Part shown: positions 51,602 to 63,255 of the stretch, piece after piece
Layout: every line of letters begins with the position of its first letter
How positions within the stretch are numbered: position 1 is the stretch's first letter
Notes under the pieces: generated by a model
Told to the model about the DNA's origin: nothing
Databases searched by the model: none
The model's input: the letters and a program-made list of their open reading frames with translations, nothing else
Program-made: the position numbers and the translations under genes
Assembly (NCBI GenBank): GCA_022453515.1
Contig: JAJNNY010000039.1
Location: 1-64,000 of the forward strand
Direction of reading: 5' to 3'
DNA length: 64,000 bases
From: Astrocystis sublimbata
Taxonomy: Eukaryota; Ascomycota; Sordariomycetes; Xylariales; Xylariaceae

Positions 51602-52842
51602 ATGCATCTCCGTGGTTATGAAACCCCCACCGTGCCTCGCAAAAGGCCTTGCAAAGGACCAACCGGCCCAGTATATTCGTCACCTTCGCAACCAGGCGCC
51701 GGCCACAGGTCGCCACTAACTCCGCCAGAGCCCCTGGATCACGACATCACCAACGACCGCATCGTCCAGCACGGCATGCGAATACTCAAGGCACTTAAAA
51801 CCGACATGACGCAGCCTTGTACCTATCCCGAAGACTTCGCCAGACTGCAGCTCACCCATGATGGCGATCTCGACCTGAGTTGGGGATTTTAGTACCTAGG
51901 TATATTGCATACATGGACATCTTGAAGCCGTTTACCACCCAGCAGATGCAGCAGATCGCAAGACAGTACGGCTTCAATGACATGGAGGAGCTACATCGAG
52001 ACCCCGGCGCTGACGCCGACCCGTTCAGCAGTTTCTGGAGGGTGTCCGAGTACCTGAACCACCACCTCTTCGCCGTATATCAGCAGGATGTTCTCTTGTA
52101 TTAGTCGAAGTGGAGGTTCCGGGAGTAAGTGGGCGGCACATGACTAATTGTTAGTTCGCTTCTGTAATTATACCGTCTCGTACTTGACTATCTACTCATA
52201 CAATGTTTATCAATAGATTAATGCAATGCGATACACCGGGCCCAACGAATGGGAGGCGCTGAAGCTGCAGTGCATGCGCGACGAAGCCAAATGAAAAGTC
52301 GGATGCGTCCTCACTGCCAAAGATGCCGACGTGGCACATGTCAACTGCTCTTTGGTCGAATTCAAGACGCTGGACGAAGACGCGTCATGAGCAGCGAGGT
52401 ATGGTGTATCGCTATGCTCAGCGTATTACACGCGCGGAGTTGCGTTTTTAAGCCATCCTTGGGCAGAAGGGTATTACCGGTGAGTTGAGGCTAGACTCAT
52501 CATCTCTTTCTATCATCACATTACACCCTAACTTATTTAATACTATATCCCTCAGCGCAAGACCTACGAGTAACACTTTTATTGCGTTTTCTTTAATTGG
52601 AAACTAACAATACAATGATTGCCCAGGTCGCCGTTTCAACGATCTCCGGCCTGACGTTCCGTTTAGTACAAGGCCTTATATCCCCCAATTCCGGTATACT
52701 GGGGATTCGCAAGTCCAAGATCATGTCCATGGGCCAGGGCGAAGGATCTCAGGATCCGAATAGGGGTATCGTGAGACAGCGGATCAGGCTAATGGTGAGG
52801 TGGTTGTCAGCTCAACCAAACTCGTGGTTCCTGGATGATTAG
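51602..52842 (+). pseudogene. Broken multi-exon gene of an unrecognised family
   Basis: Several protein-like stretches follow one another on one strand but cannot be joined cleanly. The first (51602 to about 51885) runs from MHLRGYETPTVPRKRPCKG to DGDLDLSWG. A one-base shift in the GGGG run at 51882-51885 is needed to continue as ILVPRYIAYMDILKPFTT and ELHRDPGADADPFSSFWRV. An intron (either 52075-52216 or 52125-52216) leads to MRYTGPNEWEALKLQCMRDE. In that frame TGA stops stand at 52292 and 52388 while coding resemblance continues (KVGCVLTAKDADVAHVNC). The last exon, 52627-52842, is intact and paralogous to 49214-49432. Either this is a decaying gene, or the splicing is more complex than I see. 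No function is assigned. Confidence 0.45.
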
Positions 52843-54237
52843 CAAGAGGGTTGCCTAGTTATTCTTTTGTGTAATGCGTCGATATTTGGTGCATTGGGCA
52901 GATGAGCGATTGAGAAAGAATTCATTTTATAATCGTGTGATGAAGTCTACGCGTGTCGATAAACCTATCAGGAGGTCTCCTGTTACAGGTATAAAGTAAT
53001 TAGCATGGAGTACTTCGCTGCGTTATTGTGTAAGACAGACATGAAGGTTTTGAGGCAACCTGATTTCGATCAAGTTTGAGCCGGTTCTCAAACCCTATTG
53101 TCTCGCTTACTCTCATTGGCTGAGTCAGCTCGTAACCCCTCTTTGTCAGTTCAGACGTGGCATCATTAAGAAGACGAAGAAAACTTAACTTTGGGTTTGA
53201 TTCTGCATAGAACAAGAGTCAATTCTTCTTGCAGTCTGGTGAACTTGCAATAACCTAGGTAGTTGATAGATGTCGGGGATGACTCAAATTATTATGGCCC
53301 GTCGTCCTGCTGCCTCAATCATGCTTATGATTCGACAGCGCAACCGTCCTGCTCTTCAGGGAGATGAGTAGCGGCTCACCTGTACAAGACCGTCTAGCAC
53401 AGCGACAGCTTCCTTGACATCCTGCCCCTTGAGTGGTGACGAGCGTTGGAGGTGACACTGCAATTGGGAGGTGCCACACAACAGCAATAAAAGTCGTCAT
53501 AGGCCGTTTCTGGCCCGAATGTCAACGTCAGTGCACTCAAGTTCACAGAAAACAAGCACTCGCTGCTCACAACACATACGCAACATGAGGGCCAGGTCCC
53601 TTCCTTCAGAAAAGGTGAATGTAGAGGCCCCCGAACATAGTGTGCCGAGGAAGGCTACCTCCACACTGGAAACGCATCATGGAAGGTGCTGTCGTCAGAA
53701 CAAACAGCAATTATTATCTACGAGGCAACTACGCACCTACACCTCGTTTGCTCACTTGATACCACCCTGCCTCTCGCCATCGTCACGGTTGCTTGGGAAC
53801 CCGAATGCTGCTGCTAGATACAGCATGGCAGCAGAAGGGAAAGTGCGCACAAATTGCTTGCCTCAAGGTAATACCAGAACTTCCATCACACATTCCGTCC
53901 ATCTTACCTCTTGCCTTCACCCCGATCGCAGCTTCGCCTTCTACACTATTCGAATAATTACTGACTTGGCACTCAAGATAGAGCATGAGACTTTGGCCAT
54001 TCGGTATCAACTCCATCTCATGTGTACATGGTTCTAGGACAGTCATCGTGTTGAATATCCATTAGCATCCGTGCTGGGTGCTTACGACGTCTTTCCGGCC
54101 CCCCGTCTCATTTCCCATCATTCAGCACTTCCCCATGATTATGCACCACAAAGGTTGCTAAAGTTCTCCCAATACTTGTCTACAGGATCATCGCCTAGCA
54201 TTTGCCTCCGGACTACCGCTCCTACGTCTTTACAGAG
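52843..54237. other. Intergenic DNA, about 1.4 kb
   Basis: A 188-codon plus-strand frame at 53471-54037 is basic and Ser/Thr-rich without any motif, and I do not consider it coding. The right end is the promoter and leader of the gene at 54238. Confidence 0.4.
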
Positions 54238-55501
54238 ATGAACAACGAGGGCTTCGTCGACGGGTATTTCCCCTTTGTCAACCCCCCCGTCAACGAGAAT
54301 GGCCCCCCCGAATTGATCGTCAACCCCGCTCCCCCCCAAGTCTATTACTGGCACCGAGAGGGCGGAATTCTTAGACAAGTTGACTCTTCCCCAACGAACA
54401 ACGATGGCCCCAACGCCACAGTCCGTGTGACAAAACCCATCGAATATGGCCACCTTGAGGTAATGGACTTGAAGGTTAGCAAGTATGTGCTCCGGCAGCT
54501 GGCACTGACCACGCCGCCATATCGGATCGACTTGAGTGAACAAGACTGCGCCGAAATCAGGTCCGTGGAACTTTTGATCGAATGCATTAATCGTGGTGAG
54601 AATCATAACTTCATCTTTATACCCCCTGACAGATTCCCCATCGCCGAGGTCTGGCGTCTCCTCGCTCTGGTCGACGTGGAGATATGGGACGGTAAAATCA
54701 ACCGGGGTCGTCTTGGGTCTCGCGTCACGTCGGAGTGCATCATGTCATGGTTCAGGGCATGGTTCAGAGTCCACAAAGCTGCAGACGACATTGTGGGTGA
54801 TCAGTGGCTACACTTGGTTTACCCGGCGTATGCACTCCGCCACGAAGAAGCATTTGCCACTGCGACCAGATGGGCTACGTACCACTCGTCGTCAGAGGCT
54901 CGAGCGGCTCATATCAACTTTCTTCCGCAGCTGAGGATCCATCCAAGCGTGGGAGATTTTAAGCTTTGCTACCGTTCCGACGTTTTGGACGAGAAGATCA
55001 GCCGTGCGTTTAAACAAGACATCAGTCTGTGCTTCCTATTCACCGAAATCCGGTCGCTGACGCTTTGTCCCAGGATCTCTCAAATTTGTGGAGGACCGTG
55101 TCCTCAAAGCTCGAATCCGAGGCCATTTGACCATGCTGAATCAACAATTCGCCGAGCCGCAACTCGAAAGGACCAGAGCGGGTCTATTATTCGGATTAGC
55201 TGGGGCTGCAGAGCCTGTGATCAGCAACCACCCCCCGGCAAAAGCTGTCAGCACCATCACCTTGATGTACGGCGGTATTCCCGGCGGTTATATCGATCCT
55301 TGCCTTATTTGTGAAATACTTACTAGCATGAATGAGGAGTACTTTGGAGGGCTGAATTTGGAATTTGAGCCCATGTACACCGGTTCCAACTGGATTACGC
55401 CTCGGCAACCTCTCGGTCTTTGTCATAATCATCGGCTGATGTTTGCTAGACAGGCCCCGGGCGCTCACGCAGAATTTGCACGTACATGGGGTTATAGATA
55501 A
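54238..55501 (+). CDS. BTB/POZ-like fungal protein, unknown function
   Basis: A 397-aa protein from exons 54238-55003 and 55074-55501. The 70-nt intron (GTGCGT...CCCAG) splits an arginine codon (KIS-R-SLKFVEDR). The start is the first ATG (MNNEGFVDGYFPF). Residues about 70-190 follow the pattern of a divergent fungal BTB/POZ domain: a conserved-looking strand TVRVTKPIEYGHLEVMDL, then SKYVLRQLALTTPPYRIDLS, then an acidic turn, ECINRGENHNFIFIP, and EVWRLLALVDVEIW. A helical middle region and a C-terminal region with several cysteines and histidines (YIDPCLICEILTSM, PLGLCHNHRLMFARQ) follow. The fold assignment is inference from pattern, not a motif match. The codon composition is balanced. A role in protein-protein contact or as a ubiquitin-ligase adaptor is possible. 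Confidence 0.72.
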
Positions 55502-56478
55502 TAGTGCCAACACGCCAAAAGAGGGATATCGAGACCCTACCAGAGGTGTTACAACTTCATCCTTAACATGTAGCGTAAATGAACAAATCAAGTTTTTTCC
55601 AGCCTTAAAATAATATTGCCGAGTCTCTTAATAACTATCAGATAGACTGTAGGTTGCTTTAAATGACTTCGAAACACGATATTCATCATTCTATACAGTA
55701 TTCATTTAGGTACTGCTTTTTCTCAGATATTGCTTGCACTTAGTTTTCGCACTACGAGCCTGACTACGGGGAACTTGGCTCTCTCATGTTCCCACCTGTG
55801 TACAGATATTTGAAGAAGACATGGAGGAAAAGACGCGGGACATCCGACTAGGTGCATGCTGTGTTAAATAGTCTGATTCGATGATGCGATCACCAGCTTG
55901 GTCCTCGTTTTCGTCGGACTCAGCGGCGGGAGACGAACTAACCAACTTCCTCCATATGGCGTGCTGTATAATCACCGATGAGTCTCGTGTTATTTTGGGG
56001 ATTTACTCATTCACTCACTCAGGGGAAGGTTACTTAATACCTACCTCTAGGTACATGTCACTGTAACTGAATGCTAGGGTATCCAAGAACGTCTCCAGTG
56101 AGCGTCTCCAGTGAGCGTCTCCAGTGAGCGTCTCCCCCCTCGGTGCTCATCTCCGTTGAATTACTGTTTGACAGACGCGAATGAGTAAACTTTTAATACA
56201 CCTAAGTATTCATGTCACGGAAAAACGACGCTGTTAATTCTGTGTGCAGAACTAACGGTATATATGGCTCCACCTCTCCGCGACAATTCATCAATGTATA
56301 CAACCAAATCAACGCAGCGCCCGACGCCATTCTTTACACCCACATCATGAAAAGCGTATTTTGGCCCCCTTGGACATGCCCAGACTCAGCAAGACACGAC
56401 ACACGACACGACCTGATCTCTACCCCTTTCTCACCCCCCTCCCCCTTCTACGTCCCTTCATCCCCTCATCCACTCAAA
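55502..56478. other. Intergenic DNA between convergent genes
   Basis: 3' regions of the BTB-like gene and of the TFIIIC gene. It includes a 13-nt tandem repeat, reported separately. No coding frame is supported. Confidence 0.4.
56091..56135 (+). repeat. 13-nt tandem repeat, 3.5 copies
   Basis: Three perfect copies of GTCTCCAGTGAGC (56091-56129) and a partial fourth copy. It lies in non-coding DNA. Confidence 0.8.
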
Positions 56479-59400
56479 TCAATTAGTGAACTTCCCCCCA
56501 CACCGTCCACAAAGCTGCGCAAGTATACTCATCCGTACACTCTCTTTCAAGTTCGGCTCCCGCGCAAGCAGCTCTTCCGACTTGAGGGACTTGAGGCCGC
56601 AGACGCCGCAGGTGCGGGAGATGTTGGGCGCGACGATCGGAACGCCCGTGTTGGCGCAGTTTTCTGCATAATTATACCATTAGCACCGCACCGCACCAAA
56701 CAAGCCGATTGAGAGGAAGGAAAGAAGGAGAGAGAGAGGGAGAGAGGAGGGGAAGGAAAAAGAAGGTATTGGTGTTGGTGTTGCAGCAAACAGCCAGCCA
56801 GCCAGCTCGCACATGGAAAATATCAAGAAGAAACAGAAGAAGTGTAGAAAAAGGGCCACCAACCAAAACAATGCCCCCTCTTACAAACCGACGCATCGTC
56901 CCCATCCACAAGCCTCAGCCGTCCCTCACAGAAAACACACCTCATCCCCTGCGCGACGTGGCGAAACTCAGCCCTAACAAGCCCGCTCGCGCGCGCGTCG
57001 TCGAGCTGCGGCGGGGCGCTGTAGCCAGGGACGGGCGGGGCGCCGCCGTACATCCATTCCCAGGCGCGGGCCTCGGTGCTGCAGTGTTGTAGGTCTTCTG
57101 CGCCATAGCCATAGCTCTGATTCTGGCTCTGATTCTGGTGTTGGTTTTGCTCCCCCCACTCCACCCTCGGCGTAGCCCCAAACAGAACCCTCACATTCAG
57201 CCCAGCAAACGTATCTCTTTCCAGCTCGAGCGACGAGTGCAGCGAGACCAGCACGGCCGCGGTGCCGCCGCCGGGCGAGGCGGCCAGGCCCCATATGCGC
57301 ACGCGCGAGAGGTGGACTTGGTCTTCTGTGTCGATGCCGCGGAACATGGCGGGGAGCACGTCGCCTTCATCGCCGTTGTCTCGACTTTCCTTGCCCTTGC
57401 CTTTCCCTTTCCCCTTCCCTGCAGTCCCATTCTCATTCCCATTGCCGTTGTTATCATCGTCATCATCATCCGAATAGTCGCCAAAGACGTCGCTATCGTC
57501 AGAGTCGTCATCGTCATCATCGGACTCGAAGGCCGCAACAGCAGCATCATTATTACCTCCTGCGCCGTTTCGGTCGCCGCCGGCGTCGGTTTGGTGGCGG
57601 TACGCAAGGGTGCGCGGGAGTTTGTGTTCGATGATCTGGCCGATGTCCGTGGCCCACTGGAAGTTGAAGTTGAGGTTGGGATTCTGGGGGTCCTCTTCTG
57701 TCATGCCTACACCTACACCTATACCCATACCCATACTCACGTCACCGTCGTGGGCGAATGTGTTTGGGGGCCGTGGGAGGAGGAGGTTTGTCTGGTGCCA
57801 GGCCGGGGTGTCGTGGCTGGCGGAGAGGCGGACGAGGGTGTATGAGGGGGTGGCGGTGTCGTTTGAGAAGGAGGGCGGGTGGATTATCAGACCTGGTAGC
57901 CATGACATATATTAGTTACCCTCAACCCTCAATTCTTATCCATTCAAAGCGCAGTCCATATAATGAGCAGATTGGATAACAAGGCAACAACTCAAACATA
58001 GAAATTGAAAAATCAGGAAAAGTGAGGTAAGTAAATGAGTGGATGACTTTGGAAACGACGAACCTGTGATGGGGTTTCCCATATGCGCCAGATCCTCTTC
58101 GGACGGATACGTGGTGCCACACTCGTCGGTCAGATGCTTAGGCACGGGCGAGATGTTGTGGAAGGGGAGCTCGAAAGCCTGAACTTTTGTTGGCGAGGCG
58201 ATGACGCCTCTGCAGAGGTTGGCGCCAGGGACTGTCCAGATCTGTGTGATTCATGTCAGTTACCTCCTCTTCTCATTACCAATCTCGGCGGGGCAAACAG
58301 ATAAGTAGAAAGAAAACACAACATCAGAGAGATGAGAAAGATAAGATCAAAACGCAAATAAATAAACAAAATAAAATATCCTCTCACCCGATCCTCCCAA
58401 GTAACGAAAGCGTCCGTGGACAAATACAAACAGACGCCGCTGGCGTCGGCGCGCGCGACGCGGACGCTGGGCAGGGACAGCTCGCTGCCGTTCAGGCCGA
58501 AGGCGTGGTCGGGGTCGTCGAGGGTGACCTGGCGGAAGCCGACGTAGTTGTGGGCGACGTAGGAGAGCACGGCGGTGCGCGAGGTGCCGGCCCTGAGCCA
58601 GGGGCTCCAGCTCAGGGCGAACGAGGAGGCGCAGTGGATGTGGTCTGGGTCTGTGGGCTGTTGTTGTGGCGAGGACAGTCAGTTAGTCAGTCAACCACTG
58701 AACTACTCAGCCAACGACCGCTTCTTCGTTCATTCCCATCATTTCTCGTCGTCTCAAGAGTGTGAGAGAGTGAGAGAGGGTGAGAGAGAGGGGGGAAAAG
58801 AGATATAGATAGGCACAAAAGAGAAAGCTCGAAAGAAAACTCACATCCACCCCCATCCCATTCCCATGGGGTCCCTCCGCCCTAAACCTCGCAACCTCCC
58901 TAACGGTCCATATCCCAGGATGTCCGCCCTCGTCCTTAACGCCATGTCTAGCCCTCACGAGCAGCAGGACAACCTCCTTCTCATCATTCAGATAGCCCAT
59001 CAAGGCCACGCCGCCAGCTTGCACATCTCTTGCCCACGCAAACGCCGTAATGCACTCTTTCTTGCCGGGCGCCTCCGGGTCCTCCCCCATCCCCATCCCC
59101 TTCCCCTTCACCTCTCCCTCCACCTCCACCGTCAAAGCCGGCACCAGGAGCCCAGCCCCAACATGCCACGCCGCAACCCACGGCTTCAAGCCCCTCGCAC
59201 CACCTCCACCCCCTCCTCCCCGTCCCCCTCCACCCTCCCCCTCCTCCGCGCCCTGACAATAAACCGACACCACGCCCGCGGCAGTCAGCACGGCAAGACA
59301 CGCGCGATTCGCCCTTCCCAGCCCACACGGGCTCCAAGCCAGACTAACCGTATGATTCAACGTACTGCCATGGCCGGTGATAACTCCCCTCCCAGCCCCC

Positions 59401-59786
59401 GTAAAGTGCGCAAAGCCAGCGAACTCTTGCCCTGCCTCGTCGAAGAGGTGGCGGTTGAGGTTGGCGTCGAAGGGGCGTAGAGGAGCCGTCGGGAAGCGCA
59501 GGGCTGCTTCGTCGTATTGGCGGGGTTGGTTCGTTAGGGCGTGCTGGAAGTGGAGGTGGAGGTGGAGGAGAGATGTTGAGGAGCGCGTGGTGGGATTGGG
59601 ATGGGGATTGGTGTTGGTGTTGTTGTGGTCGGGCACGCGCACCTGGTTGAAGTCGGGCACGTAGACGAGCACGCTGTCGTCGCAGGCGATGGCCAGCTCG
59701 GCGTCCGGCGACCAGGTGATGTTGTGCGTTGTCTTGGGGGTGATGTCTAGGTCGAGCGACTCGAGCGGGAGTGGTGCCGACGACAT
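56479..59786 (-). CDS. TFIIIC 90-kDa-type subunit (WD-like domain and zinc finger)
   Basis: Subunit of RNA polymerase III general factor TFIIIC, which binds the internal promoters of tRNA genes; related to human GTF3C4 and S. pombe Sfc9. Five exons (59786-58845, 58657-58388, 58241-58064, 57892-56864, 56663-56479) give 867 aa with all phases closing. The N-terminal TFIIIC-delta region begins ITWSPDAELAIACDDSVLVYVP, a beta-propeller blade, and continues VSLAWSPCGLGRANRACLAVL. A long acidic insert (runs of Asp with Ser, then Asn/Gly and Gly/Lys repeats) lies in exon 4. The C-terminal zinc finger reads CVFCEGRLRLV, VCKRGHCFE, NCANTGVPI, ISRTCGVCG and LCGRCGGKF, crossing the last intron, whose donor GTTGGT is weak. 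Several Gly-rich and (NQ)n low-complexity inserts make it longer than a minimal ortholog. Confidence 0.88.
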
Positions 59787-60615
59787 GGCAAGGTGAGTGT
59801 GAGTGTGGGTATGAGTGAGAGTTCGATGAAGGGCTTGTGAGCCGTGCGTGAGAGGACGCTCTCTAGTGTGTGTGATTCGAGAGTATGATTATCCGATGTA
59901 CTGATGTCATGAAGTGATGATTTAATGGTATTCTGGATTCATGTATCTGCGGTGTTTGTGACAGTAGCTTCATGTCATGTCATGTCAAATCTCTGGGCGC
60001 ATTGAGTTGTGGTGTTGATTGCAGTCGAGCATCCTGGCGCAAAGCGGAAGACCCCGCTACATAAAACTTTTCTTTGATTTTCCTGCCTTGGAAAAGAATC
60101 TTCTTAGACGTGAATTTGCGTTATCCAAGTCTGGAGATTTTGCGCGCGATGGGCTGTATGTGGTGTGTGTGTGTGTGAGGACTGAAAATGTTGAAAAGGT
60201 GAAGAACAGTGTGGGTGAGAAAGCTTACTGGAGCTACTGGCATTAGTGTTGCTTGCGAGATCTCTTGAGGCATTGAACTCACACCATTTGCATCACTCTC
60301 ATTAGGCGCACAATAGGTAGACAATCCAACTTAAATTGAATGTAGAACTGCAGCCTTCCCCATGTTTTAAGTTAAGGTTCACGTCTGCAAGACCTGTACT
60401 TGCTCGCTTACCTGTATGCAGTTGGTATAGAGGTGGGTCAATTTGCCTCATGGCCTCCACGATTATGACATAAGGCTATTGCGCATAGGACCAGTACTAT
60501 GTGAAGATTGCTCCCTTTTCATAAAGAACAGTTTGGTCCATGTTTGGGTTATTATTTGAATTCTCTACCGAAGCAACATATTCATTTCATCATTATTACA
60601 GCTCATACAGCCGTC
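59787..60615. other. TFIIIC promoter and GPI8 3' region
   Basis: No coding frame is supported. A (GT)n run lies near 60161-60178. Confidence 0.4.
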
Positions 60616-61809
60616 TCACCTCCGCGACCCTTCCAAGTAGGTCCCCAGGGTCCAAAGCGCCGCGCAGCCCGCCAATGTCGTCGCTCCCACGACCTTCTTA
60701 GTCCACCAATTATCGTCCGTCAGCGACTTGGCCATTTGTATTCTATTTCTCTTTGTTGGCGTTCTCATCTCTTCCGTTGTCGCATTGGTCTTGGCCTCCA
60801 GATCCTGCTGGTCGGCCATGACGCGTAGCTGGGCAATTGTCCGACTGAGGGCGAGCATGTCGTCGTCGACCGTCGATGAATTACTGTGGTTATCGACCTC
60901 GATGTTCTGGATATTGCCAAAGAAGTCGGTCAGCAGGCGGCCGCGGGCAACATCGGCACCGCCCTGGAACAGGTCGTAGCGGACGCCGGCGTGGGAGTGG
61001 ATCTTCTCGTAGGTGTAAGAATCGAAGAGGTCGCCCACGGTCTTCTTGGAGTGGCGGTCGCGAACCTCGGATTCGAGGAAGTCGAGGTTGTAATAGGTGT
61101 AGCGGTCGATGACGGCAACCCCGACATCGTTATCGGCGTGGTGGGAGTACGAGGACTGGTCGAGCTCGGAGGAGCCGGTGGCGATGATGTTGGGGGAGTA
61201 CAGCTTGGAGTACATGGTGTTGGCCTGGCAGGTGTCGATCATGAACAGGATCTCGTGATAGCGGCGCTTCTCCCACATCTGCTCGAAGGCATCGGCAAGA
61301 TCGAAGGCGCCGATCTCCTCGGCGTCCTGGAACTTGAGGAACTCGTTGCCGCCGTGGCCGGTCATGTAAACCAGGATGTTGGAGCGGTCGTCGGTGAGCA
61401 GGCGCTTGGAGCGGGGCACCTCGGCGCCGACGCGGTCGGTCAGCAGGCGGATGAAGTTCTCGACGTTGACCTCGTAGCCGCGGTAGTCGACCTCGATGTT
61501 GTCGCCGTAGAGGTCGACGGCGCGGTCCGAGTTGCTGTAGACGGTGCCGGGGAAGGCGTTGCGGGGGTTGCAGGCCATGTCGTCGGGCAGCATCAGGATG
61601 ATCTGGGAGTCGGGGATGCCGAGGCGCTTGACGGTGCGGTACATGGACAGCACGTTGGCCAGGTGGCGGTAGTTGAACCAGAAGCGCGACGTGCCCACCA
61701 GCACGGCCCAGTTGCTCGTGTGCTCGGCGGCGGCATGGTCGACGAGCGAGGGCGCCAGCAAGGCCGACGCGAGCAGCGCCGGCAGCCGGACTATGCGCGA
61801 CAGCTTCAT
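60616..61809 (-). CDS. gpi8: GPI-anchor transamidase catalytic subunit (PIG-K)
   Basis: Cysteine protease-like catalytic subunit of the ER GPI transamidase, which cleaves the C-terminal signal of precursors and attaches the GPI anchor. A single exon of 397 aa. The signal peptide is at about residues 1-28, followed by NWAVLVGTSRFWFNYRHLAN, the conserved start of the C13 caspase-like domain. The catalytic dyad is His152 in YMTGHGGNEFLKF and Cys194 in FMIDTCQANTMY. Further family blocks are SPNIIATGSSELDQSSYSHH and DRYTYYNLDFLE. A single membrane helix near the C-terminus (VVGATTLAGCAALWTLGTYL) ends the protein, as in yeast Gpi8. The gene is essential in yeast. All catalytic features are intact. 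Confidence 0.96.
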   Translation of the reverse strand: MKLSRIVRLPALLASALLAPSLVDHAAAEHTSNWAVLVGTSRFWFNYRHLANVLSMYRTVKRLGIPDSQIILMLPDDMACNPRNAFPGTVYSNSDRAVDLYGDNIEVDYRGYEVNVENFIRLLTDRVGAEVPRSKRLLTDDRSNILVYMTGHGGNEFLKFQDAEEIGAFDLADAFEQMWEKRRYHEILFMIDTCQANTMYSKLYSPNIIATGSSELDQSSYSHHADNDVGVAVIDRYTYYNLDFLESEVRDRHSKKTVGDLFDSYTYEKIHSHAGVRYDLFQGGADVARGRLLTDFFGNIQNIEVDNHSNSSTVDDDMLALSRTIAQLRVMADQQDLEAKTNATTEEMRTPTKRNRIQMAKSLTDDNWWTKKVVGATTLAGCAALWTLGTYLEGSRR

Positions 61810-63255
61810 CCTCGTCTACTTATTAAATAGTGACCGATGTCACCCCTGTGGAGGTTGGTGGATGCGACGATGAGTAATAGTGGTGGATGGTTATGTGTCC
61901 CTAGGTAGGTAGAGCGCGTTCGGTGTTCGGATATATCCCGGAGTGAAGACGATGGTAAGTCGCCAACGTCACCGCACCTTCGTTGTGTAAGTATTGCCGC
62001 GGTTGGCGATGGAGGTGGAGGTGGAGGTGATGATGGACGATGCATGCCGACGGTGCTGAATAATGCACTGAATGGAAGCCCAGCTGTGACCCCCCTGATC
62101 CCCCTGACCCAACAGGCTAGAAGCTGCCTAGAAACAGCTGCAAGATCGCTGCTTGGTAATTTAGTATCAGGTTCAGCGGCTTATACCGCGCAGGGATTCC
62201 CTTTAGGAAGTGAGCCGGCTCTGGGCTATGCCTAAAGAGGCATAAACGGCTCAATCTGAGCAAGGACCCTGGATTTGGTACTATGGACATGGCACCTCTG
62301 ATATAACCTCAAAGTCTCGAACGCGGGGGTTCAATACTAAGGTCGTAAAGTCTCCAGTTTGCGTCAGTGTTCCGTGCAGATGGCCTTGATTTTCATAGCA
62401 TCAAGACATATGAATATGAAGTGCATCGTGGTTTGTGCCTCAAAAAGTCACCGTGTAAATGCTTCCTCTTATGAGCGTTTTGAGGCTAGAGCAGAACTAA
62501 AGCAGGCTGGCCGGCCAGGTGCCCTGGATCGGAGGCCTGCTAGAGGAAGGAATGCATGCGGCTTATGTAGCTCGGTAAGAGTCTTACTTGCTGAAGATTG
62601 AGATGCTACTGGGGTATTTGAGATATTAATTGAGTTACTAACATGGTCCTGTCGTCAAAGGGATGAGAAATGAGCTTTCTCTCGAAATGTGATGACAACT
62701 GCGCTAAATAATTCATGTTTTCTTGACCAGGTACAAGCAGTCGGCGCGCTGCTTTTGGTAAACCCCGCCCCCCACCTGCCCTCAGTGAAGAATATCGCGA
62801 CTTCCAGCCCGGGACTTGATGGGTTGTAATTTCTGTATCACCACACCACGGCACACATGCATCACTGTTGCGACCTGGCCATGCAACTGCCTGGTCCCTG
62901 AGCAGCTCATTCGCTCCCCTTTAAGCTTATATGAGGCAGAAAAGCAGCAATATCACATGTCATTCACCGCCACGACGTATATAACATTCCATACCCACAT
63001 CATCTGAGGTCACAGCTGCCCTAGCTACATGCAGTCCATCATTACACCGACAGAAACCGACGATGACGATCGTCGAGAACTACATGAACTAAAGGGCAGA
63101 AACAGTTCGTAAAACGGAGAAAACATACACGTACATACTTCCCACTTTGAACATCAGTCTCGAATTAGACATAGACAATCTTCTCTCTCTCCGTCTCAGT
63201 CATCACTACTCTTCCACTTGCCAGACATATTTGACTACCCAGGTATTTGGCTACG
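61810..63255. other. Intergenic DNA, divergent promoters
   Basis: The GPI8 promoter (with CCTAGGTAGGTAG at 61901-61912) and the promoter of the histidine-phosphatase gene. At 62068-62085 an 18-nt stretch (CTGAATGGAAGCCCAGCT) matches 36738-36755 with one mismatch. No gene is supported. Confidence 0.4.

Noticed and set aside
53471..54037. 188-codon plus-strand frame
   Set aside because: Basic, Ser/Thr-rich, no domain, signal or splice support. It lies in ordinary intergenic DNA.
57138..57845. 235-codon plus-strand open frame
   Set aside because: Val/Ile-rich translation of the opposite strand of the acidic TFIIIC insert.
60886..61830. 314-codon plus-strand open frame
   Set aside because: It is antisense to the complete GPI8 gene, is Val/Gly-rich from codon bias, and shows no family motif.
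62565..62590. tRNA D-arm-like TAGCTCGGTAAGAG
   Set aside because: No B-box or T-arm follows within tRNA length.
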